From the NCBI GenBank assembly GCA_030704615.1, contig CM060732.1, positions 3,970,001 to 4,030,000 of the forward strand: a stretch of 60,000 nucleotides of DNA. The letters run 5' to 3'. The stretch's first letter is position 1, and each line of letters starts with the position of its first letter. Below are positions 41,090 through 51,380 of this stretch, piece by piece. Source of the stretch: Takakia lepidozioides. Taxonomy: Eukaryota > Streptophyta > Takakiopsida > Takakiales > Takakiaceae. The notes under the pieces are model-generated. The model saw only the letters and a list, made by a program, of their open reading frames with translations, was not told where the DNA came from and made no database searches. Position numbers and translations under genes: made by a program.

Positions 41090-42360
41090 GCACACCGGGC
41101 AGTCTGGTCGTCGCATTTATTGGATCCAGCAGACTGGTCGTGGCATTTATTACGTACAAGAGGCAGAGCGGGCCCAACAGACTGGCGGCAGCCGACTGGC
41201 GACAATAGACTGACGGGAGAACGAGCCAAAACATTATGACATGCGGCACGACAGACTGACGAGCAGACTGGCGGCACAACAGACTCATATCCAAGATGCG
41301 GTCTCCTGTAGACGGGCAAAAGAACGGACTGACGGGAGAACGAGCCAAAACAGATATACTGACGGGACAAGAGACTGGCAAGCAGACTGGCGGCCAAACA
41401 GACTCACAGATTGGCGGAAAAACACAATGGTATCCAACAGAAGGTGTCTTGTAGATAGGCAATACAACAGACTGACAAGAGAATGAGCAAAAAACACGTG
41501 GACTGACGGGACAACAGATTAGCGAGCAGACTGGCGGCACAATAGACTGATATCCAAGATGAGGTCTCTTGTAGGCTGACAATACAACAGACTGACGAGA
41601 GAACGAACCAAAACAGATAGACTGACGGGACGACAGACTAGCGAGCAGACTAGCGGCACAACAGACTGATATCCAATAGAAGGTGTCATGTGGATGGGCA
41701 GACTGACGGGAGAACGAGCCAAAACTCGTAGATGGACAGGAGTGCAACAGACTGATATCCCAACAATGAGTTACAACAGAGAAGAGACTGGCAGTAGAGA
41801 ACATTGAGAAAGTGAGCCGAACAGACTCATATCCATGGACAGTCCAGCAGACAGACTCAATATACAAGAAAAAGACTGAGGGGATAGATTGAACAGATTG
41901 ATAAAGTGATACTGATATCCATGGAGACGGAAGTTCAACAGACGGGTGGTTGAGTAGACTAACTCGAGAAGAACCCAAAAGAAAGGCGGGATATGAGACT
42001 GAGTGGCGCACATTGAAATTGAAGAGACAGACTACAAACTGACTGGCGGAACAACAGACTCATAAAGTGACAGCCTAACTTAGTGATATCGATGGACAAC
42101 AAAAGTCCAGAAGACGCGCGGTTGAACAAACTAACTGGAGAAGACGGCAATACACTGACTCATGCACCATCAGTCAAATTTGAACAGACCCGGAGCGAAA
42201 AGACTGGCGGCATGACAAAGCGATACAGTGACTGTCGAACAAACTCATAATATCCATACAGAACGAGTGTGAAGCAGACGGGCTCAAAGACGGTCCAACA
42301 GGCAAAAATTGCAAACAGGCTTGCAGCACGCCAGATTCACAAAGTGACAAGTGTAGTAGA
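41090..42360. repeat. Tandem ~120-bp repeats of CAGACTGACGGGA-type sequence
   Basis: ACTGACGGGAGAACGAGCC or a close variant starts at 41,209, 41,328, 41,470, 41,590 and 41,702. A second anchor, TATCCAA, is at 41,288, 41,431, 41,551 and 41,670 and alternates between an AAGATG and a CAGAAGG/TAGAAGG form, suggesting a two-unit higher-order repeat. Looser copies continue to about 42,360. A 377-codon frame on the minus strand (40,878-42,011) is a by-product of the repeat and lacks any domain. Confidence 0.8.
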
Positions 42361-42840
42361 TGAATATGGAGGGCACTGATGGCCCGGGGGCACAACAACC
42401 TGATGAAGTGAGAGTCGAACAGACTCACTTGCATATAGAATTGGTGTCCACCAAGGAAGAGGAACCAGTCGTAAGGACCTCAAATATCCCCATATGCATT
42501 TGTGGCATGCACTTGTCTCAGTTTGGTCGTGTCCTTGCAAATTGGACAATGGACCACTTCTGCTGCTGCTCCCACAAGGAGACTGCAAACTGAGACATGT
42601 GCAAGTGCATGTGGATGTTTCAGGGCCGTACGACTGCATCCTGTTCCGCTAACATGATGAGCAGTAATGCTGGATAACCCCCGAAAGAGACCTCTGTCAC
42701 ATGATCTGGATCCTTCAAAAAACATTATTTCTTGGGGATGTCCGCCCTTCTACACAACCTTCTACACGGTCGGATGCAAAATGCTTGTATTTTATGAAAT
42801 ACGAGAAGAAATGTGCAATGTATACACGCCCCATGTGCAT
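42361..42840 (-). other. Left flank of element D; possible exon fragment
   Basis: A minus-strand frame at 42,725-42,480 holds AAAEVVHCPICKDTTKLRQV, a lone Cys pair that might be part of a zinc finger of the unknown gene. No start or splice site decides it. Element D begins at 42,841. Confidence 0.25.
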
Positions 42841-43565
42841 TGTCACGGCCCTTTGCCTTGAGGGTAGGGGGTCGGGACACAAGAGGGGCTGCCCCTGTGG
42901 TGGGGGCAGTGGCAACAATAGGTATGGGGGTTGAATCACCCTTGAGTGCCCAAGGCACTCAAGGAGGCGGAGGCTCTCACTAGGTGGAGCCCCGCACACC
43001 GGGTTGCGGTGGGGGTGGTTCCACGAGGGGTGGTGGTAGCTTAGTGGGTCTTAGTGGGGGTGACATAGGATTCACCATGGGGCTGAGACCTTGTGGTGGG
43101 AGTCGTGGGGAGTCTTGGGACTCATCACGGTCCATTGGGGCCGTGGTGGGTGGGCCAAGACTTACCACGACTCATCACCGGGAATCAAGGGTCTTCGTGG
43201 TGGTTCGCCATAAAAGGACTGTGTTGTTTGTGAAACCCCCACGGACAATCACAGAAGTATATATATACGGAGTAGTAACCCCGAGAACGGTGCAAGCCTG
43301 TTGGTGACCAAAAACTAGAGTAAGCGTGCGAGCCGGAATGCAACCAAGGCGTGGGGAGCTGTTCCGGACTACCAACAACCAAAGGAAATTTCCACTAGGC
43401 CCAAAGTGTGCGAGGGTCTCGTGGAGGAGCAAAGGGGGACTGTTATGCCTCGGTGAGCAGCCGAAGCTCCGAGTTGGCCCGGCGGCCAGTTTGGGAGTTA
43501 AGCGCGCGCATCAAAGCGAGTAACTATGACTTGAAGGGGAGCTTACCGAAGTGAGGTGCGCGACA
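42841..43565 (+). repeat. 5' LTR of element D
   Basis: 725 bp, TGTCACGGCCC ... GTGCGCGACA. GC-rich with GTGGTGGG-type words in U3. It differs from the 3' LTR by scattered substitutions and short indels, for example CCTTGAGTGC present here near 42,940. Confidence 0.95.
43258..43267 (+). promoter_or_regulatory. TATA-like box in the 5' LTR of D
   Basis: TATATATATA, about 420 bp into the LTR; the 3' LTR has a shorter TATATATA at the same place (about 50,598). It is the likely promoter for element RNA. Confidence 0.6.
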
Positions 43566-43567
43566 CT

Positions 43568-43579
43568 TGGTATCAGAGC
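43568..43579 (+). promoter_or_regulatory. Primer-binding site of D, initiator Met tRNA type
   Basis: TGGTATCAGAGC, two bases after the LTR end. This is the usual primer site of plant Ty3/gypsy and copia elements, complementary to the 3' end of the initiator methionine tRNA. Confidence 0.9.
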
Positions 43580-43620
43580 TTAGAGTTCAGTATGTGATCG
43601 TCCTTGACATCGGCCTCACC

Positions 43621-44650
43621 ATGGGGTCGGGCAAGACAAAGCAAAAGCGGAACGGCCCGAAAGAAAATGATCTTGGTGAGCCCGGTAGGGGCGACGTGTC
43701 ACCGGAGCGGCAACTAGAAGAGGCGATTTATGCTTCTGAAAGTGAGGCCGCTCAAGAATGGGAGGAATTTGGGGAGTCGGAGCCCGAGGACTTCCCAAAG
43801 GCTCCACCAAACCAACAGATGTCTCCCATGCCAGCAACCTTTTGGGAAGGGCTTCTGGCACAGTTTGGTGGGACACTAAAGAACGTAATGAAAGCTGCCA
43901 ACGCCACTTCCACTAAGGCAAAGTTTAAGGTGAAGCCTAAGGAACCCGACACCTTTGAGGGCGTCCAAAATTGGAAGGCACTCAACACCTGGCTGCTGGA
44001 GCTAGAGCAGTACTTCCGGGCGGCCAAGTTGAGTGACGAGGATCAGGTGGAAGTGGCACCCACCTATTTGAGGGGTTATGCTCAACAATGGTGGCAGAAA
44101 CGTCTTCAGGACCAAGGGCCAGACCGAGAGACATAGTTCGTGCCCCTCAACGCGTCCTGCCTCGCCCGAGACGATGAGAAACTTGAAGCAAACGGATGAC
44201 ATTCGGGGATACATTCAGGCTTTCAATGTGTTGTTGCTCGAAATCGCAGATATGGCGGAACGAGAAATGGTCTTCAACTTTGTGATGGGACTGGCCCCGT
44301 GGGCCAGGCGGAAGTTGGAGGAGAAGCCACCTAAGACTTTGAACGAGGCAATTGAAAGGGCTGAATGCTTATCGGATGTCCCTAGGGGCGAAAGACAAGG
44401 CCGTACAGAGCTGAACCACAAGAAGGTCCGGCGGGAGGGTGACTCCTTCCGACCGGAAAAGAAGTGGGATAGGCCACGCGGCGACAATGGCACATGGAAA
44501 TCAAAGGGAGGGCCTTCACACGTCAAGGCGGCACCCGGTGCTCCAAAAGAAAAATCAGGTGCGCGCGGCTTATGGCGGACAGAAGGCGACCTTTGATGGA
44601 GTGTGCTTTAATTGCAAGGAGCCCAGGCACAAGGCCAAGAAGTGCGTGAA
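43621..44650 (+). pseudogene. Element D gag
   Basis: The start ATG at 43,621 (MGSGKTKQKRNG) follows the primer site by about 40 bp. A first frame runs to a TAG at 44,134-44,136 and holds the gag core start (FEGVQNWKALNTWLLELEQY ... YAQQWWQKRLQDQ). A frameshift leads to DIRGYIQAFNVLLLEIADMA and MGLAPWARRKLEEKPPKTLN. The zinc knuckle CFNCKEPRHKAKKC is at 44,604-44,645, in the frame that goes on into protease. Confidence 0.85.
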
Positions 44651-45446
44651 ACCCCAACAATTGAACATGACTCGGGCGATCACGGAGTTGTCTGAAGATT
44701 CCATCAGCCGCTTGGTGGAGGCGGTGGTCGCCAAGACTTGCAAAGTAGGCAACTACTCTTGTGAGTTGTATAATGAGACTGGAGCCTTGCGTAAAGGGAG
44801 TCAGTTAATGTTCGTGAGCGGAATAATTTCCGGAACTAACGTGTCGTTGTTGGTGGACACAGGAGCGTCGCACTCCTTCATGACACCAGCAACGGCACGG
44901 AAGTTGGGGCTCCCGGCAAGTGATGTGAGGGCATCTATTGAAGTGCGTTCTGCCAAAAGAGATTCACAACTGGTGACGAGGTTGGCGTTCCATGTTCCTC
45001 TTCAGTTGGGGAGTTGGGAGGGACGTGAGAACTTCACCATTTGTGAGATCGATGGAGTGGATCTCATTTTGGGGATGACCTTTTTGAGCGAATCCGAAGC
45101 GGTTATAGATGGCCGCAAGAGAGTAGTCACGCTACCGTGTGGGAATGGTGGCAAAGTTTTATGGGTGTTGGAAACGCCCAACCGAGTGGGAGATCGAATA
45201 AACCTGCTGATAGCAAAAGAGTGGGCCGTGGAGGAGCCACACGAGCCCCAATTTTTGCTTTACGTGAGACAAGTGGAAGGAGAAGTCGATAGGGAGCTGA
45301 GCCTAGATTGGATCAAGGGGATCCTGGAGAAATACCAGGATGTGATGCCGGAGGATTTACCAAGCGGCTTGCCACCGCGAAGAGGAGTTGACCACAAGAT
45401 AGAGGTGATACCGGGATCGGAGCCGCCTGCCAAGGCGCCCTACTAG
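44651..45446 (+). pseudogene. Element D aspartic protease and start of RT
   Basis: The protease motif LLVDTGASHSFM has its Asp codon at 44,856-44,858, followed by GVDLILGMTFLSE (typical second block). The RT N-terminal approach is LSLDWIKGILEKYQDVMPED and LPPRRGVDHKIEVIPGSEPP. The frame stops at TAG 45,444-45,446 before LSHKELVELK. Confidence 0.85.
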
Positions 45447-46700
45447 TTGAGCCACAAAGAGTTGGTCGAGCTGAAGACCTAGCTCAAGGATCTAATGGCA
45501 AAGGGGTACATCTGGCCGAGTAAGTCACCTTACGGAGCCCCGGCACTATTCGTAGATAAGAAGGATGGGACGCTGTCGATGTGTGTCAGCTCTGAATAAG
45601 GTGACTATAAAAAACCGGTACCCTTTGCCAAGGATCGACGACCTCTTCGATCGGTTGGCAGGAGCAAAGTATTTCAGCCGGATCGATTTACGTTCGGGTT
45701 ACCACCAGATCCGGATAGCGGAAAGAGATGAGGACAAGGTATGATTTATACGAATTTTTGGTGATGCCTTTTGGGCTCATCAACGCGCCAGCAACCTTTA
45801 GCACCTTGATGAACTGCCTCTTTCAGGAGTGGTTGGATAACTTTGTGATCGTGTACATCGATGACATCTTGGTATACTCAAAAACGAAGGAAAAACACTT
45901 GGAGCACCTAGAAAAGGTGTTCCAGAAATTGCGGGAAGGGAAGCTGTATGCCAAAGCTTCAAAGTGCGAATTAGGGGTCACAAAAGTGGAGTTCCTAGGG
46001 CATGTGATTACACAGGATGGGATCAAAATGGATGACAGAAAAGTGAGGGCGATCTTGGACTGGGAACCTCCGACTTCGGTCCCGAGAGTGCGATCTTTCC
46101 TAGGACTCGCATCCTATTACTGAAAGTATGTGAGAAATTTCACCAAGATCGCGGGGCCGCTGTCAGACCTTCTATGTAAGTCCAAGGTATGGGTATGGAA
46201 CACCTTTTGTGGCAAGCTTTTGCCGAGTTGAAGCAGCGGATGGCGGAAGCTCAAGTCTTGAAAATCCCGGAGTTCGACCGTCCATTTGAGATTCATACAG
46301 ATGTGTCGGACTTCGCAATCGGGGGTGTGCTCATGCAGGATGGACGTCCAGCGGCTTACGAAAAATAAGAAACTGAATGAAGTGGAGCGACGGTGGCCTA
46401 TGCACGAAAAAGAAATGAAGGCGGTGGTACATTGCCTTGAGCTTTGGCCCCACTATGTTGGTTCCAACCCGGTGAAGGTGTTCACAGACAATGTCACGGT
46501 GAAGTATTTTGCCACACAGCCTAAGTTGTCCCCAAAACAACTTAGGTGGCAAGACACTTTGGCAGTGTTCAACGTGGATATCTAGTACAAACCGAGACGA
46601 GACAATGTGGTGGCCGATGCTTTAAGTAGAAAGCAGCAGCTTATGTTGGTGTACAGAGGCGAGACGGCACTCCAAAGGAAGAACCGGGAGGCTTACCGGA
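45447..46700 (+). pseudogene. Element D reverse transcriptase and RNase H
   Basis: [20 protein letters not shown], then [35 protein letters not shown] and, after a frameshift near 45,730, [20 protein letters not shown]. The catalytic YIDD is at 45,854-45,865. A TGA at 46,122-46,124 interrupts ASYY-KYVRNF, where the family usually has Arg (CGA is the simplest origin). RNase H begins FEIHTDVSDFAIGGVLMQDG and continues in another frame with RRWPMHEKEMKAVVHCLELW and TDNVTVKYF. Confidence 0.85.
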
Positions 46701-46819
46701 AGGATGAAATGACGAAGTCCGTGATGTGCGGGACTTGAGGTTGGGGGTTAAATCGCAGTTCCACTTGCATAATGGACTGCTCCGGTACAAGCAAAAGCAT
46801 CTCTATGTGCCGAAGGGAG

Positions 46820-47970
46820 CACTACAACAAATTGGGGGGGGGGGGGTTTGCGACGCCCCCACGCCCCGCGCGGCACTAAGCCCGCGACGCCAAGTCCGCG
46901 GCAGTTTTTGGCGACGTTCCGGCGTCGCAATCCCCCGCTGCGACATCATTACGACGCCCAGCCGTCGTAAAGTGGCATGAAGGGGGAAAGAGGGCCCTCG
47001 CTGCGACGGATTTTTTTCCTTGCGACGCCCCGACGTCGAAAATCCAAAAATAAAAAAATAAAAAAATAAAAAATATTTAGACGTTGCGACGCCGAGGCGT
47101 CGCAAAAGCGTCACTAAGGGCGCCCCAGCGCCTCTGCGACGCCAGGGCGTCGCAACAACATCACCACAGTGAGAGTTTTTTTTTTTTTTTTTTTTTGGGC
47201 TTTGCGGCCCTCAACTTCACGAAAGCGTCGCTGGGGGCGCCCCACGCTGGGACGCCCAACGTTGCGATGTCAGGGGGTCGCAACGGCGTCGCCACATGAG
47301 GTCGCAATGGTGTTGTGGTCAGCTTAGGTCCACACAAGGACGTCGTTTGGGGCGCCTGGCGGTGGCGGGGTACAACAACGGCGACGATGCTGGAGTTGGG
47401 GCTGGGGCTGGGGCTGGGCACTAAGGGTGTGGAGGTTGCAACTCCCCGGCGTCACAAGAGAGACCCCCTTAGAAAAGGAACTTGAAATAACTCTTTATAT
47501 GTATATATATATTGCTTTTGTGATACATAGATGTAGCGTAGGTATATTGGTTAGTTTGTAGTGTCTTAGAAATGTTATAACGTGGAGGTCTTAGGTTCAA
47601 GTATACGTTGCATAATATATGTAGAACAATGAACATATCGCCATTAGACAGAACCGGAGTCAATGGTCAACGCCGAAGTCAATGGTCAACAAGTTTTTGA
47701 AATTCAAATTTTCTCGCCTAAATTCAAATGTATCTCCTTAAATTGTGACGTCCGGGCGTCGCACTTTGCGACCCCCGGACGGTGCTAATTCTGCATTGCA
47801 GAATATGGTTTTTTTTTTTTTTTTTTTTTTTTTCGACGCCCGTGCGCCGCAAATTTGCGACGTTTTTTTGACGACGTCCGGACTTCGCAAATTTGGTTTT
47901 TTTCCCTACCCGAAAAGGGCTGTTTTACGACGCCGCAACGTCGAAACCCCCCCCCCTTTTTCCTGTAGTG
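46820..47970. mobile_element. Non-autonomous CACTA (En/Spm-type) DNA transposon nested in element D
   Basis: Starts CACTACAACAAATT and ends TTTTTCCTGTAGTG, inverted termini of the CACTA superfamily, each followed inward by a long G or C run. A 3-bp duplication GAG flanks it (46,817-46,819 and 47,971-47,973), the size expected for CACTA. The inside has no transposase frame. Near both ends it is full of TGCGACGCC and GGCGTCGCA words, many as back-to-back pairs (for example 47,085-47,103 and 47,136-47,154), typical subterminal binding sites. It interrupts the integrase region of D between LYVPKG and GHGGAKRTAALLKKEYLWPE. Confidence 0.9.
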
Positions 47971-48002
47971 GAGGGATCAGAAATAGTCTCTTGAGATAAT
48001 GC

Positions 48003-48794
48003 CACGATGGCCCGCTTGTGGGCCACGGCGGAGCCAAGCGCACCGCGGCACTCTTGAAGAAAGAGTATTTATGGCCCGAACTGAGGGAAGAGGCCGAGGA
48101 GTATGTCAAGACATGCACCACATGCCAACAAAACCGGAGCGAGTACAAAAAACAAGCAGGGCTGTTACAACCCTTGCCGATTCCAGAGGGGTATTGGAAA
48201 AATGTCTCGATGGATTTCATGACTGCTTTGCCGCTGTCAAAAGGATTTGATGCAATCATGGTGGTGGTGGATAGGTTCAGTAAAATGGGTCATTTCATCC
48301 CCACCAAGGAGACGATAACGGCGCAAGAGACGGGACGACTTTACTTCGCCCACGTCTTCAAGCATCATGGACTCCCGAAGGATATTGTCTCGGACCGCGA
48401 TCCAAAGTTTACAAGCAAATTTGAGAGGACACTTTGGAAAAAAATGGGGACGAGGCTCAAGATGAGCACGGCCTTCCGACCTACAACGGAAGGCCAAACG
48501 GAAAGAGTGAACTCCGTGGTGAAACAGATCTTGCGGAATTATGTGTCGGCAGACCAGTCGGACTGGGTGAAGCACTTGGATGCGGCAGAGTTCTGTTATA
48601 ATAACACAGAACACTCCACAACGAGAGTTTCCCCTTTCGTATTGGTCTATGGAAAAGCACCTCTGGTGCCGACAAGTTGGGCCGCCCAGGACGGTGAGGA
48701 ACCGGCAGCAGCAGCGGTGCTGGAAGAACACGAGCGTTTGTTGGAGCTCGCAAAGTACAACATTGCCAAAACTAGAAAACGGTATGAACGGTAG
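48003..48794 (+). pseudogene. Element D integrase
   Basis: The zinc-binding region reads HGGAKRTAALLKKEYLWPEL and CTTCQQNR. The core triad is intact in one frame: Asp in WKNVSMDFMTALP, Asp in IVSDRDPKFTSKF, Glu in TTEGQTERVN. CYNNTEHSTTRVSPFVLVYG follows. The N-terminal start of this domain lies left of the CACTA insertion, so no intact protein is made. The frame ends at TAG 48,792-48,794. Confidence 0.9.
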
Positions 48795-49275
48795 GCGAAT
48801 CGGAAGCGAATGGAGGTTAAGTTTGAGGCAGGCACGGAGGTCTGGTTGAACATCAAGAATTTTCAACTACCTCTGGAAGTGTCCAAAGTTCGTACCTCCG
48901 TATGCGGGGCCCTTTCGCATCCGGAAGGTTATGAATGAAGATGTTTATGAATTGGAGCTGCCAGCAAACAGCAGGGTGCATCCAGTATTCCACGTTTCTC
49001 TTCTGAAGCCTTACTTCAAAGATGAAGCGCGTCCGAATTGGCATCAAGTGTTGCGTCCGCCACTTGTGCTGTTGGATCATGAAAATGAACCTGAGTATGA
49101 GATGGAGGCAATGCTAAAGTCGAGGAGGTTCAAGAATCGAGAAACGGAGTATTTCGTGAAATGAAAGGGCTATCATCAAGTGGAGGCAACTTGGGTGCGT
49201 GCCTCAAAAATGGAAAACGCATCCGAGGCGGTGACAGCTTTCGAAGGGCGACCTCAAAAGCGGAAGAAGCGTTGA
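48795..49275 (+). pseudogene. Element D integrase C-terminus with chromodomain
   Basis: VHPVFHVSLLKPYFKDEARP is the conserved end of Ty3/gypsy integrase. Then EYEMEAMLKSRRFKNRETEY, FVK-KGYHQVEATWVRASKM and VTAFEGRPQKRKKR form a chromodomain. A TGA (49,162-49,164) sits where the family has Trp in VKWKGY, a G-to-A change. Chromodomains bind methylated histone H3 and guide integration. Confidence 0.85.
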
Positions 49276-50189
49276 TGGGGACATCAACCTTTGGACTTGG
49301 GGGAGAAAATGCATACTTAGTCCGGCTTAGCTAGCTCAAGAATCCGATTGCAAAAACTTGTGTTGTAAAGATTTTTGTTTATAAATGAAATGGTTTCCAA
49401 ATGTTGTGCTGCCTATTTCGTTTGGAATGGTGATGCATGGTATGGTTGGCTAGTGTGTAGAATGCATGCTAGCTTACAAAAGTGAGAGAGGTAAATTGGA
49501 TTAATCGTGTGTTTGCGCAGTGCCGAAATCGGGTGACTCTCGTCCAAGGGGCAAGGAAACTTGCACCTTCTTTGAGAGTTCATGTGCTAGTGCGCACCTG
49601 GCGTGTGCGCGTACTATAACTGCACTACCGAGGGGGTTGTCTTGTAGTGTGGGCTAACACGGAAGCTACGTGCTTCCGTTCACGTACTATAATCGTGTAG
49701 CCTCGGGACGAAGTCGTAGTGCGGCTTTGGCATGTTCCCGTACCTCAGGCCATAATTCCAAGGCGGACCCAATTGTAGTGATTGGGGCGTCCGGTTGGTT
49801 CAAGGTTATCTTCCTAGTCAAAAAAAGGTTCAAAGTGAACCCTTGCTCAAGGTGATGCCAAAAAAAAAAAAAAACATCATAAACGGTCGCAAGCAATGTT
49901 GTTGCAGTAAGGCGATTCGATCCTCGGGGAGGATCGTTCCATGGCCTCGAAATGGGCCAAGAAGAGTGCACTGGGTGGAGCTTGAGAGGCTCCACCCTTG
50001 GCCGGGACTTGGAGGAAGTCGGCCGAACTAGCTAGTGGAGAGTAGAGTCAAGTGGGGGTTTGGTTCTTTGCCATGGGACACCATGGTACGGAAACAAACT
50101 CATTGATGTGGGACGCCACAACTTGGATGTTAGTTTTTACAAAACGGACAAGTTGATGAGGACATCGACTCCCTGTTGGTAGGGGTGTG
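49276..50189 (+). other. Long 3' non-coding region of element D
   Basis: No frame of note. A poly-A run is at 49,860-49,874. GTACTATAA occurs at 49,611 and 49,684 within a loose repeat. The purine-rich GGTAGGGGTGTG at 50,178-50,189 stands before the 3' LTR and is the likely polypurine tract. Confidence 0.55.
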
Positions 50190-50904
50190 TGTCGCGGCCC
50201 TTTCCCTTGAGGGCAGGGGGTCGGGACACAAGAGGGGCTGCCCCTGTGGTGGGGGCAGTGGCAACAATAGGTATGGGGGTTGAAGTGCCCAAGACACTCA
50301 AGGAGGCGGAAGCGCTCACTAGGTGGAGCCCCGCACACTGGGTTGCGGTGGGGGTGGTTCCACGAGGGGTGGTGGTAGCTTAATAGGTCTTAGTGGGGGT
50401 GACATAGGACTCACCATGGGGCTGAGACCTTGTGGTGGGAGTCGTGGGGAGTCTTGGGACTCATCACGGTCCATTGGGGCCGTGGTGGGTGGGCCAAGAC
50501 TCACCATGACTCATCACCGGGAATCAAGGATCTTCGTGGTGGTTTGCCATAAAAGGACTGTGTTTGTTGTGAAACCCCCGCGGACAGTCACAGAAGTATA
50601 TATACGAAGTAGTAAACCCGAGAACGGTGCAAGCCCGTTGGTGACCAAAAACTAATGAGTAAGCGTGCGAGCCGGAAAGCGACCAAGGCGTGGGGAGCTG
50701 TTCCGGACTGCCGATAACCAAAGGGAATTTCCACTAGGCCCAAAGTGTGCAAGGGTCTCGTGGAGGAGCAAAGGGAGACCGTTATGCCCCGGTGAACAGC
50801 TGAAACTCCGAGTTGGCCCGGCGGTCAGTTTGGGAATTAGGCGCGCGCATCAAAGCGAGTAACTATGACTTGAAGGGGAGCTTACTGAAGTGAGGTGCGC
50901 GACA
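50190..50904 (+). repeat. 3' LTR of element D
   Basis: 715 bp, TGTCGCGGCCC ... GTGCGCGACA, followed by the target duplication TGCAT. Confidence 0.95.
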
Positions 50905-50909
50905 TGCAT

Positions 50910-51240
50910 ATCCTTCCGTGATTTTCGCCCTTATATTAGCCATGGGTTCAGTTGCAATACGAAGGGGTGAAGCCTCTGGGTGAAGCCTCTGTAAAGCACA
51001 ATAACAAGGCGAAAATAGTGGAAGCATATGCACGATGGTGGCTGTAGAGCCCGCCCAGTCTTATCAAGTTGACGCACACTTTCCTTCATCATAACCATCG
51101 CACTAAACAAAAAAAACACAAGCGTGCTTGGAAACGCCAACCGCAACATCAAACAACAAAACGTTGCAACATTTGACAAGAAAAGCGAGCCCGATAAAGG
51201 ATCATGGGACTTTACATGACCTAACAATGGAGGGCTCGGA
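50910..51240. other. Right flank of element D, no gene seen
   Basis: Contains a short AAGCCTCTG tandem repeat near 50,970 and no domain. Before the D insertion it was continuous with 42,835. Confidence 0.4.
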
Positions 51241-51380
51241 TGCGTAGAGGATTGGACGGTCCAGATCCTACGGACTGGCGGACAGGTCTGGCGGACTGTA
51301 CGGGCAGAAGCGGACTGGCACGGCAGCGGACTGCCTGGCAGACTGGTGGACTGGCGGGCAGCGGACGGGCTGAGGGGACT
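51241..51380. repeat. GGACTGGCGG-rich segment
   Basis: GGACTGGCGG, GGCGGACTG, GCAGCGGACTG and GCAGACTGG follow one another here. It is the same motif family as at 38-42.4 kb. Confidence 0.75.

Larger units (their letters stand above)
42841..50904 (+). mobile_element. Chromovirus-type Ty3/gypsy element D, structurally complete, coding-defective
   Basis: Two direct LTRs (42,841-43,565 and 50,190-50,904) begin TGTC and end GACA. They are flanked by a 5-bp duplication TGCAT (42,836-42,840 and 50,905-50,909). A tRNA-Met primer site follows the 5' LTR. Internal order: gag with zinc knuckle, protease, RT, RNase H, integrase, chromodomain. Total length 8,064 bp including a nested 1,151-bp CACTA element, so about 6.9 kb before that. 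Stops and frameshifts in gag, RT, RNase H and chromodomain make it inactive. The two LTRs are closely similar with scattered substitutions and small indels, so the insertion is not brand new. Confidence 0.95.

Noticed and set aside
40878-42011. A 377-codon minus-strand open frame, the longest in its area.
   Set aside because: It lies on tandem repeats, is rich in Ser/Cys/Leu from repeat translation, and has no domain or homologous block.
37870-42400. CRISPR array or bacterial-type repeats.
   Set aside because: Units are not separated by unique spacers of constant length, and the genome is eukaryotic.
42984-43307. Gly-rich and Pro-rich frames in both LTRs of element D.
   Set aside because: They lie in LTR sequence, occur in both copies by duplication, and have no start or domain context.
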